From: an uncultured Collinsella sp.
GTDB lineage: Bacteria > Actinomycetota > Coriobacteriia > Coriobacteriales > Coriobacteriaceae
Length of the DNA: 19,313 nucleotides
Assembly: GCA_900552155.1 (NCBI GenBank)
Contig: URYU01000014.1
Span: 1 to 19,313 of the forward strand
Direction of reading: 5' to 3'
A model generated the notes under the pieces. That model saw only the letters and a program-made list of their open reading frames with translations, did no database searches and was not told the origin of the DNA. Positions within the stretch are counted from its first letter, which is position 1; every line of letters begins with the position of its first letter. Position numbers and translations under genes: made by a program. Below, piece by piece: positions 1 through 6,035 of the stretch.

Positions 1-267
1 TCCTACCAGCAAGCACATATCCTCTTGCATCTCGCTGCTTGCGGCCCCAATCCGCACCAAGTCGGGAAGATAGATGTCCTCGGTCGAGGGCGACGACGTG
101 CGCCGCACACGGCGCTCTTCATCGGGATCGAGGTCCTTCCAGCTTATGTAGCCCATCTGCCGGCGCTCGGCGCGCATCATGCGTAGCGCCGAGGCGCCTG
201 TTAGGATTTCGGAAGCCGCTAGCTGTTCGTCTGTCGGCTCGTTGCGCCGCCCAATCTTCACTGCCAC
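1..267 (-). CDS. Unrecognised protein, N-terminal 89 codons only (runs off the left edge)
   Basis: Reading the minus strand from 267 gives an open frame with no stop down to base 1. It starts VAVKIGRRNEPTDEQ and continues through an Arg/Glu-rich stretch (MMRAERRQMGYISWKDLDPD). I chose the GTG at 267 because AGGGG lies 7 nt upstream; another in-frame GTG at 261 is too far from that site. The start is 10 nt past the comF stop, so the gene is probably co-transcribed with comF. The visible part is charged and soluble-looking, with no signal peptide, membrane span or motif I recognise. The 3' end, and any C-terminal domain, lie outside the window. I assign no function. That it is a real gene rests on the open frame, the ribosome binding site and the operon-like spacing. 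Confidence 0.6.
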   Translation of the reverse strand, partial: MAVKIGRRNEPTDEQLAASEILTGASALRMMRAERRQMGYISWKDLDPDEERRVRRTSSPSTEDIYLPDLVRIGAASSEMQEDMCLLVG

Positions 268-277
268 AAAACCACCC

Positions 278-1084
278 CTACCAAACACGTGCGATAGCAA
301 GGCCATCGACTGCTGCGGCGCCGGCGCGCTTGAGTTCCGTCGAAGCCGCGGCCATCGTCGCGCCCGTGGTGATAACGTCATCGATAAGCAGCAGGCGGCG
401 GCCGTGCACATCCTCAACCGTCTCGTACATGCCTTGGGCACGCTCGCGGCGCTCCTCACGACCGAGTTCGCGCTGGTCGCCATGCCCGTAATTGACGAGA
501 GCATCGAGCAGGGGAACACCCGACAGCTCGCAAAATGGACGCGCAATAGCCTCCATATGATCAAAACCACGCCGCCGAAACGCTGCCGCCGTCGCAGGCA
601 CAAACACCACCGCATCCGCACCGGACAGCACACCTCCGTAGCGATCGGGCGCTACGACCTGGGCATGCAGGGCAGTATCGTAGAGCAGCTCCGCCAGATA
701 CGGAGCCAGACGTCGCTCACCCGCATCCTTGTACGCTTTAATGATGCGCGGCAGCGGATGCGCATAGACGGCGCACGCCAGGCAGCGGTCGAGCGCCTCC
801 GCCATTGCCGAGGACGTGCCCTCGACCGAACACTCAGTGCACAGCAAATCCCCAAACGGGGCGCCGCATCGGGTACAGCTATGACGTGGGTCGATGAGCG
901 TGAGCGCGGCCAGGCAGTCTTGGCAAATAAGCGCACCGGCGCGCTCGCAGCCGGCACATCGTGTTGGCGACAATGCCTCGAGTGCCTCGCGTGCCACCCG
1001 CTCGGCAAACGGTAGCAATTCGTCCGCAAACGGTAGGGCACCGGCACCCTGCAGACGGCTCAATATGTTCAGATGGCTCTTCAA
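278..1084 (-). CDS. comF: ComF family phosphoribosyltransferase-like protein
   Basis: The 268-residue protein has the ComF layout. Four CxxC pairs (C43/C46, C54/C57, C70/C73, C82/C85) form an N-terminal double zinc ribbon. A type I phosphoribosyltransferase fold follows, with the PRPP-binding loop LLLIDDVITTGAT at about 231-243. ComF proteins are cytoplasmic and are needed for DNA uptake in naturally competent bacteria (ComFC in Bacillus, ComF/GntX in Proteobacteria), but their exact reaction is unsettled. The start is TTG at 1084, set by AGGGAGGG 7 nt upstream; that ribosome binding site is inside a 12-bp hairpin. The gene is 162 nt downstream of ricT and 10 nt upstream of an unknown gene. 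Presence of comF alone does not show that the organism is competent. Confidence 0.92.
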   Translation of the reverse strand: MKSHLNILSRLQGAGALPFADELLPFAERVAREALEALSPTRCAGCERAGALICQDCLAALTLIDPRHSCTRCGAPFGDLLCTECSVEGTSSAMAEALDRCLACAVYAHPLPRIIKAYKDAGERRLAPYLAELLYDTALHAQVVAPDRYGGVLSGADAVVFVPATAAAFRRRGFDHMEAIARPFCELSGVPLLDALVNYGHGDQRELGREERRERAQGMYETVEDVHGRRLLLIDDVITTGATMAAASTELKRAGAAAVDGLAIARVW

Positions 1085-1087
1085 GAC

Positions 1088-1123
1088 ACAACCCTCCCTA
1101 CATTCGGTCGCAGGGAGGGTTGT
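1088..1123 (-). promoter_or_regulatory. 12-bp hairpin containing the comF ribosome binding site
   Basis: Bases 1088-1099 and 1112-1123 are perfect reverse complements, with a 12-nt loop. In the minus-strand transcript the 3' arm carries AGGGAGGG, the Shine-Dalgarno sequence of comF, so the folded leader would hide it. No T-run follows on either strand, so this is not an intrinsic terminator. Translational control is an inference. Confidence 0.6.
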
Positions 1124-1135
1124 TGATTCAGCGCT

Positions 1136-1164
1136 ATGATACCCCGATGTGCTCGGGGCAAGGC
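1136..1164 (-). promoter_or_regulatory. Candidate comF promoter
   Basis: On the minus strand TATCAT (1136-1141) is a good -10 hexamer. A weak -35 (GCCTTG, 1159-1164) sits 17 nt upstream. The spacer is itself a 6-bp inverted repeat, CCCCGA/TCGGGG (1142-1158). The block closely resembles the tmk promoter region at 4743-4771. Confidence 0.4.
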
Positions 1165-1246
1165 GGGCTAAATCCGCTCGCGGGCGTTATTCGCCGGCGG
1201 GCGGTTGTGGTGCGGACGAAGACGGGGTCGAGCCCTCGCCACCATC

Positions 1247-2887
1247 CTAGCGCGGCTTGCGGGAACGGCGACGGCGACGGCGCTTTTGACCCTGATCGGC
1301 CGAGCCCTCGCCACCGCGATCCTCGCGCGGCTCGCGCTCGTCGCGAGCGGCGCCACGCGAAGCCTTGGCAGCCGCTCCCCCGCCATCTCCGGGACGACGG
1401 CGCGTGACCTTGACCTCGCCATCCGAGACCTGATCGGCCACGGAGGGCACTGAGGGCTTCTGTTGCGCGCCCGAGGAATGGCGACGGCGCGGACGCGGCG
1501 CGCGCTCCTCCTCACCACGCGGCTTGCCGCCCTTGTCGACAGGCGCATCGGAGGCCGAGGCACCCTTGGGGGCGGCACCAGCCTCGCGAGCAGCTGCGGC
1601 GCGGAAGGCGTCCTCGCGCTCCTCGCTCGACAGATGACGGCGGCGGCGACGTGTGGGGTTCATGCCACCGCCGCGATTCTGCTGCTGGGGCTGCTGAGCC
1701 TCGCGCTCGCGGGAAGCGTTCTTGCCTGCGGGAGCGGCCTCGCCGGCATCGCCCGAACCCGACCGCTTGCGACGACGACGGCCACCGGCGGCCTCCTCGG
1801 CCTCGGGTGCCTCGACCTTACCACGGCCCTTTCCGCGGCCACGGCCCTCGCCCTGGCTCTGAGCAGCGCGAGCATCGGAATCGGCATCGCGACGACGGCG
1901 CTTGGGCATCGACGTGCCGGCAAGACGGTCGGCGCTCGACAGGCCATCGCCCACGTCGACGCCGTTCTCGCGATCGAGCTCCATGAGCGCCAGGCGCATC
2001 TCGGGCGACTCAATGCGCTCGAGCACGTCGCGCGTCACGCAGTCGGGGCGGCAGTTGCAGCCCTGTTCGGCGGCCTTCTTTTTGCAGCCCTCCGAGCACG
2101 TCATATCGGCCAGGTTGACCTTAAAGACTTTGCCGTTCTCTAGGCGCAGCACCAGCTGCTCACGCGGCGTGTCATATTCCTGGATACGCGCCTTGCCAAG
2201 CGGCGTATCGATGAGCGTCTTCTTTTTGGGCGCACGGCTCTTAAAGTCCTTGTACGCCTCGAACTCATAACGCAGGCAGCACATCAGGCGGCCGCAAACG
2301 CCGCTGATCTTGGACGAGTTGAGCGGTAGGTCCTGCTCTTTTGCCATGCGAATCGAGACGGGCTCAAACTGTCCGCCAAAGCGCGTGCAGCAGAGCTCCT
2401 GTCCGCACTGGGCATAGCCGCCCACCAGGCGGGTCTCGTCGCGCACGCCGATCTGGCGCATATCGACGCGAATGTGCAGCGTCGAGGACAGATCCTTGAC
2501 GAGCTGACGAAAATCGACGCGCTCCTCGGCCGCAAAGTAGAACACGGCCTTCTCGCCGCCAAACAGGTACTCGACGCCGACCGGCTTCATCTCGAGGTCG
2601 AGCTCTTTGACCAGACGGCGGAAATCGACCATCGCCTCGTCGCCCTGGATGGCCAGGTCGTCGGCAAGCTGCAGGTCGATGTCGCTCGCCACGCGCAGCA
2701 CGGGCTTGAGCGGCTGGCCGATCTCATCTTGCGGCACCTCGAAGGGATCGGCCGTGACCAGGCCGATCTCGGTTCCGCGCTCGGTGGAGCAAATGGCATA
2801 ATCGGCCTCGAGGATATCCAGATCCTGCGGGTCAAACCACAGGTCGCGCGAGGCGTAGGTAAACTTAACGGGTACGACTAACGGCAT
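1247..2887 (-). CDS. ricT: RicT/YaaT-like PSP1-domain protein with a long basic tail
   Basis: The 546-residue protein starts with a PSP1-type domain (about 1-260). It keeps the family's paired cysteines in CGQELCC (C161, C166, C167) and GVCGRLMCC (C198, C203, C204). In Bacillus RicT/YaaT acts with RicA and RicF, binds Fe-S clusters and FAD, and steers RNase Y mRNA processing, sporulation and competence. A second cysteine group (C264, C268, C277, C279, C283) follows the core. Residues after about 325 form a low-complexity tail rich in Arg, Gly, Ala and Glu, ending RRRRRRSRKPR, which is probably disordered and RNA-binding. The family is usually around 275-300 residues, so this protein is nearly twice as long. 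ATG at 2887 overlaps the holB end by 10 nt and has AGGAAGG 7 nt upstream. The domain call is firm; function in this organism is by homology. Confidence 0.9.
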   Translation of the reverse strand: MPLVVPVKFTYASRDLWFDPQDLDILEADYAICSTERGTEIGLVTADPFEVPQDEIGQPLKPVLRVASDIDLQLADDLAIQGDEAMVDFRRLVKELDLEMKPVGVEYLFGGEKAVFYFAAEERVDFRQLVKDLSSTLHIRVDMRQIGVRDETRLVGGYAQCGQELCCTRFGGQFEPVSIRMAKEQDLPLNSSKISGVCGRLMCCLRYEFEAYKDFKSRAPKKKTLIDTPLGKARIQEYDTPREQLVLRLENGKVFKVNLADMTCSEGCKKKAAEQGCNCRPDCVTRDVLERIESPEMRLALMELDRENGVDVGDGLSSADRLAGTSMPKRRRRDADSDARAAQSQGEGRGRGKGRGKVEAPEAEEAAGGRRRRKRSGSGDAGEAAPAGKNASREREAQQPQQQNRGGGMNPTRRRRRHLSSEEREDAFRAAAAREAGAAPKGASASDAPVDKGGKPRGEEERAPRPRRRHSSGAQQKPSVPSVADQVSDGEVKVTRRRPGDGGGAAAKASRGAARDEREPREDRGGEGSADQGQKRRRRRRSRKPR

Positions 2888-4005
2888 TTCAGTGCCTTCC
2901 TGATATCGAACAGCATGACCTCGATGGCCAGCTGGGGAGTAACGTTTCTGGCGATGTTGCGCTCAGCCGTGGCAACCGCCTCGAGCGCCTGGGTGGCACC
3001 CGCAACATTCGTCGCCGCGGCAAGCCGCCCGATCGTGTCGCGCACGTCCTCGTTCACAACGCCTGCCGCCTCATCCTGAAGCGTCAGCAGCACGTCGCGC
3101 ATGAGCGTCCGCGCGCTCGCCAGCGCTTCCATGATACCCGAACGCTCGCGCGCGTTGAGTTCGCGCTTGTTGCGGTCCTCAAGCTGCTTCAATGCTCCAC
3201 GCGACAGGTAGTCGGCGTTTTGCTCGAGCACCTTTTCCTGTGTGGACTTGACCTCGGCGAGCGGTGCCTTAACGGCGACGATGAGCGACTTGGCGCGGCT
3301 GAGCACATCAGCCTCGTCGGCAGCGATGAGCGAATCGATGGCGCGGACCATCTGGCGGCGAGCATCCTGGCGCTCGGCACTCTTAAGGAACTCGATGCCG
3401 CGTGTGGGGCTTCCCGCCACGGCGACCGCCATGCGACAGCGCGCGAGATCCTGGCCCGTCGCGCGACTCACGGCCTGCGCGGCCACGGTGGGCGACACCA
3501 GCCGAAACGGCACGCACTGACAGCGGCTCACGATGGTGGGCAACATCACGTCTGCCGAAGTGCCCAGCAAGATGAACATAACGCCCTCGGGCGGCTCCTC
3601 GAGTGTCTTGAGCAGCGCGTTGGCGGTGTTAGCGCGCAGTTGCTCGGCATGGTCGATGATGTAGACCTTGGCCTTGGCACGGATGGGCGCCAGCGGCACG
3701 TCATCGAGCAGCTCGCGGGTCTGGGCAATGAGGTAGCCTGTGGCGCTCTCGGGCGTGTAATAGTGCACGTCAGGATGCGTATGCCGAGCAACGCGTACGC
3801 AGCTGTCGCATGCTCCGCAGCCGTCCTGCTCGCACAGGAAGGCCTGGGCGAGCGCCCATGCGGCATCGAGCTTGCCGGCACCGGGAGCGCCCAAAAACAG
3901 GTAGGCGTGCGATGCGCGGCCGCTGGCGACGGCGTTGGTCAAAAAACCGCGAACGCGCTCTTGGGTGTCGAGCTTGGCCAGCAGGCTTGCCTGAGCGGGG
4001 GCCAT
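2878..4005 (-). CDS. holB: DNA polymerase III clamp-loader subunit delta'
   Basis: This 375-residue protein is the delta' subunit of the clamp loader, which places the sliding clamp on primed DNA. It has a P-loop GAPGAGK at 39-45, a zinc-binding group (C58, C63, C66, C69), and the SRC arginine-finger motif in TIVSRCQ. The residue after the P-loop lysine is Leu rather than Thr/Ser, which fits delta' acting as a non-hydrolysing member of the AAA+ ring. I chose ATG at 4005 (MAPAQASLL) over a longer frame from 4044: AAGGAGG lies 9 nt upstream and the tmk stop ends 1 nt upstream, whereas the longer form would overlap tmk by 38 nt. The gene sits between tmk and ricT, as in Bacillus. Confidence 0.93.
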   Translation of the reverse strand: MAPAQASLLAKLDTQERVRGFLTNAVASGRASHAYLFLGAPGAGKLDAAWALAQAFLCEQDGCGACDSCVRVARHTHPDVHYYTPESATGYLIAQTRELLDDVPLAPIRAKAKVYIIDHAEQLRANTANALLKTLEEPPEGVMFILLGTSADVMLPTIVSRCQCVPFRLVSPTVAAQAVSRATGQDLARCRMAVAVAGSPTRGIEFLKSAERQDARRQMVRAIDSLIAADEADVLSRAKSLIVAVKAPLAEVKSTQEKVLEQNADYLSRGALKQLEDRNKRELNARERSGIMEALASARTLMRDVLLTLQDEAAGVVNEDVRDTIGRLAAATNVAGATQALEAVATAERNIARNVTPQLAIEVMLFDIRKALKCR

Positions 4006-4006
4006 G

Positions 4007-4690
4007 TTACTCGGCCTCCTTGGCAAGCGCGGCGGCGACAGCATCTTGCGGAATGTCGAGACCGTACGCGCGAATCTGCTCGACCGTCTTCTCGAAGACT
4101 TCCTTGACGGTCGCAGTGGCGTCGATGAGCTTTACGCGGTTTGGCTCCTCGGCAGCAATGGCGCAAAATCCCTGGTAAACGCGCTCTTGGAAGGCCATGC
4201 CTTTTGCCTCCATGCGATCTGCCGCGCCACGGGCTGCCATGCGTAGCGCCGCCTGCTCGGGTGTGATGTGGTAGACGAGCGTGAGCGCCGGATGCGTACC
4301 GGCGACAGCCAGGTTGTTGGCATCGCGTACCATCTGACGGTCGAGGCCATCGGCAAACGCCTGGTAGCAGGTCGTGGAATCGTAGAAGCGATCGCACAGG
4401 ACTACCTCGCCGGCCGCGATGGCGGGAGCTATGACCTCGTGCACCAACTGGGCGCGCGCCGCCTCGTAGAGCAGCAACTCGCAGGTGTCTCCCATCGCCG
4501 TATTGGCGGGGTCGAGCAGCAGAGCACGGATCTTTTCGCTGATGGCGGTGCCGCCCGGCTCGCGCAGGCTCACAACCTGGTAGCCAGCGAGTTCGAGCGC
4601 GCGGGCAAGCAGACGCGCCTGCGTGGACTTGCCGGCACCATCGACGCCCTCGAGCGTGATAAAGCTATGTTGAGCGGGCTCAAAAGCCAT
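4007..4690 (-). CDS. tmk: Thymidylate kinase (dTMP kinase)
   Basis: This cytoplasmic enzyme phosphorylates dTMP to dTDP with ATP, the committed step from thymidylate to dTTP. The 227-residue sequence has the P-loop GVDGAGKST (15-23), the REPGGT segment that binds substrate (43-48), the DRF motif at 100-102 (DRFYDST), and a lid-like region with RMAARGAADRME. Length is at the upper end of the usual 200-230 range. ATG at 4690 has GGAAGGGG 8 nt upstream. It is the first gene of tmk-holB-ricT and appears to be driven by the promoter at 4743-4771. Confidence 0.95.
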   Translation of the reverse strand: MAFEPAQHSFITLEGVDGAGKSTQARLLARALELAGYQVVSLREPGGTAISEKIRALLLDPANTAMGDTCELLLYEAARAQLVHEVIAPAIAAGEVVLCDRFYDSTTCYQAFADGLDRQMVRDANNLAVAGTHPALTLVYHITPEQAALRMAARGAADRMEAKGMAFQERVYQGFCAIAAEEPNRVKLIDATATVKEVFEKTVEQIRAYGLDIPQDAVAAALAKEAE

Positions 4691-4742
4691 GAGCGCAGCC
4701 CCTTCCTACAAGGCGCATAAATGCAGATATATCAACCAAGCC

Positions 4743-4771
4743 ATGATACCCCAGTGCTCGGCGCGTCCCAA
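4743..4771 (-). promoter_or_regulatory. Candidate promoter of tmk-holB-ricT
   Basis: On the minus strand, -35 TTGGGA (4766-4771) and -10 TATCAT (4743-4748) are separated by exactly 17 nt, about 50 nt upstream of the tmk ATG. The -35 lies in a short sequence (cgtcccaaatggct, 4764-4777) that matches 13 of 14 bases of the repeat copy at 5952-5965. Confidence 0.55.
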
Positions 4772-4792
4772 ATGGCTAAAGGTGCCTTTCCA

Positions 4793-4861
4793 AAGTTGCG
4801 GTGAAATAGGGACTGATTGAAGCTCTGAGACCGCCAAACAGTCCCTATTTCACCGCAACTT
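4793..4861. repeat. 23-bp perfect inverted repeat with a GGGAC core
   Basis: Bases 4793-4815 and 4839-4861 are exact reverse complements around a 23-nt loop. The left arm ends gaaatagggactg. It lies between the divergent tmk and zinc-ribbon genes, with no T-run beside it, so it is not a terminator. It looks like a mobile or REP-type palindrome. Confidence 0.9.
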
Positions 4862-4886
4862 ATGATGGGGAATTTTGGACGCTGGG

Positions 4887-4892
4887 TATAAT
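4887..4892 (+). promoter_or_regulatory. Candidate -10 element for the zinc-ribbon gene
   Basis: A perfect TATAAT lies 37 nt upstream of the ATG at 4930. I see no convincing -35 hexamer at the expected distance; the 23-bp inverted repeat ends 25 nt upstream, so it would fall at the -35 region. Confidence 0.45.
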
Positions 4893-4929
4893 CGTCGTAT
4901 TGCATTGAAACGTGGCGAAAGGAGTGGCA

Positions 4930-5913
4930 ATGTCTCGGTATTGCGCCTCGTGCGGCAAACTTCTTGCAGATGATGCCAAGTTCTGCACCTCGTGCGGTGC
5001 ATCCGTTGAGCAAACAACCGCGAGCGATAGGCAGCCCGCTTTTGAGCAGACCGGCTCCCTTGATACGCCGCAAGCCAAGGCGGACGACCCCCTCGCCTAC
5101 CGCCCCGACCCCGCCGCAGGCCCCGCGGCCGTCGAGACCACGCAGCGCATACCCGTCGCGAGCGGCTCGCCCCAACAGCAGCCGGCTCCCGCATACGCGC
5201 CCGCTTCGCCACAGACCCCCGCTCCCAAAAAAAGCGGCACCGGGCCGCTTATCGCCGTTATCGTTGTGCTGGTGGCGATCATCATCGCCCTGGTCGTTTT
5301 CTTTGTGATCAAGCCTTTCGACAACGCCGCCACGCAGACGACTGCCGAGGTAGCTAAGCTGCACCATGACGTCGACGACGATGACCTAAAGCCTCTCGGC
5401 GATCCCAACAGCCTGTACGACGATGATGACGATGACGACGAGGATGGCGGCGAAGCAACGCTCTCCGAGCAGAACCTCTACCGCCGACTGAGCGAATACT
5501 ACGACTTGCTCGAAGACCTCGACAACTACGTCCGTGGCTGCGCGCAGAACTTCAACGGCAGCTATCTGGAAGAGGATCGAACCACCCGTCAAAATCTCGC
5601 CGACGTCGCCGAGCGCACGGAGGACACCATCGAGCAGTATTACGACATCGTCGAGGACCTAGACGTCCCGACGAGCTCCAAGAACTACAGCTCCTGGAAG
5701 GACATCATCGCCCTGTACGACGACCTGGACCACCGCATTGACGCAATCTGTGATGCCTGGGAGATCAGCCTGAAATACGACAAGCCTGCGGACCACAAGA
5801 ATGAGATCGTGGCGCCGCTGTCGCGCGACAACGTGGCGGGCACCAATGACAATAAGTACCGCCTAGACTTTGAGGAGCGCTATCCCGGCGCCAAACCCGT
5901 CGAAGTGAACTAG
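4930..5913 (+). CDS. Zinc-ribbon, single-span membrane protein of unknown function
   Basis: The 327-residue protein begins with a zinc ribbon (C5/C8 and C19/C22, CASC...CTSC). A Pro/Gln/Ala-rich linker (about 30-103) leads to one strongly hydrophobic helix (about 105-127). Just after it comes an acidic region with seven consecutive Asp at 164-170, followed by a predicted outer domain with many Asp/Tyr (181-327). There is no signal peptide, so the ribbon is probably inside the cell and the C-terminal domain outside. ATG at 4930 was preferred over a GTG at 4912 because AAAGGAG lies 5 nt upstream. Zinc-ribbon plus one span is a common layout in Gram-positive envelope proteins (often annotated zinc_ribbon_2), but I cannot name a function. 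It has its own promoter and is not in an operon. Confidence 0.85.
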   Translation: MSRYCASCGKLLADDAKFCTSCGASVEQTTASDRQPAFEQTGSLDTPQAKADDPLAYRPDPAAGPAAVETTQRIPVASGSPQQQPAPAYAPASPQTPAPKKSGTGPLIAVIVVLVAIIIALVVFFVIKPFDNAATQTTAEVAKLHHDVDDDDLKPLGDPNSLYDDDDDDDEDGGEATLSEQNLYRRLSEYYDLLEDLDNYVRGCAQNFNGSYLEEDRTTRQNLADVAERTEDTIEQYYDIVEDLDVPTSSKNYSSWKDIIALYDDLDHRIDAICDAWEISLKYDKPADHKNEIVAPLSRDNVAGTNDNKYRLDFEERYPGAKPVEVN

Positions 5914-5936
5914 TCACATGCGACGGTCTTAAACGA

Positions 5937-5965
5937 CTAGTCATTAAAGAACGTCCCAAATGACT
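5937..5965. repeat. Copy 1 of a 29-bp dispersed intergenic repeat
   Basis: This 29-bp sequence (ctagtcatt...acgtcccaaatgact) matches 13411-13439 at 26 of 29 positions. Its ends, AGTCATT and AATGACT, are inverted repeats. It lies between the stop codon of a plus-strand gene and a bidirectional terminator, exactly as copy 2 does. Confidence 0.8.
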
Positions 5966-5970
5966 ACGCA

Positions 5971-6008
5971 AAAAACGAGCGAGGATTTTGAGGTCCTCGC
6001 TCGTTTTT
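5971..6008. terminator. Bidirectional intrinsic terminator
   Basis: A perfect 15-bp stem (5971-5985 with 5994-6008) and an 8-nt loop separates the convergent zinc-ribbon and topA genes. The stem ends in AAAAA/TTTTT, giving a T-run on both strands, so it can serve both transcripts. Confidence 0.92.
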
Positions 6009-6035
6009 GTTTTAGGTGATGTTTCGACCGTGCGG

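Noticed and set aside
1247..1900. Low-complexity GC-rich repeat region as a possible tandem repeat or non-coding element
   Set aside because: It is in frame with RicT and encodes its Arg/Gly/Ala-rich tail up to a clean stop.
3220..4107. 295-codon plus-strand frame
   Set aside because: Antisense to holB and the end of tmk; no conserved features.
5416..5446. GAC/GAT microsatellite as a possible phase-variation tract
   Set aside because: It is a trinucleotide run coding poly-Asp, so length change would not shift the frame.
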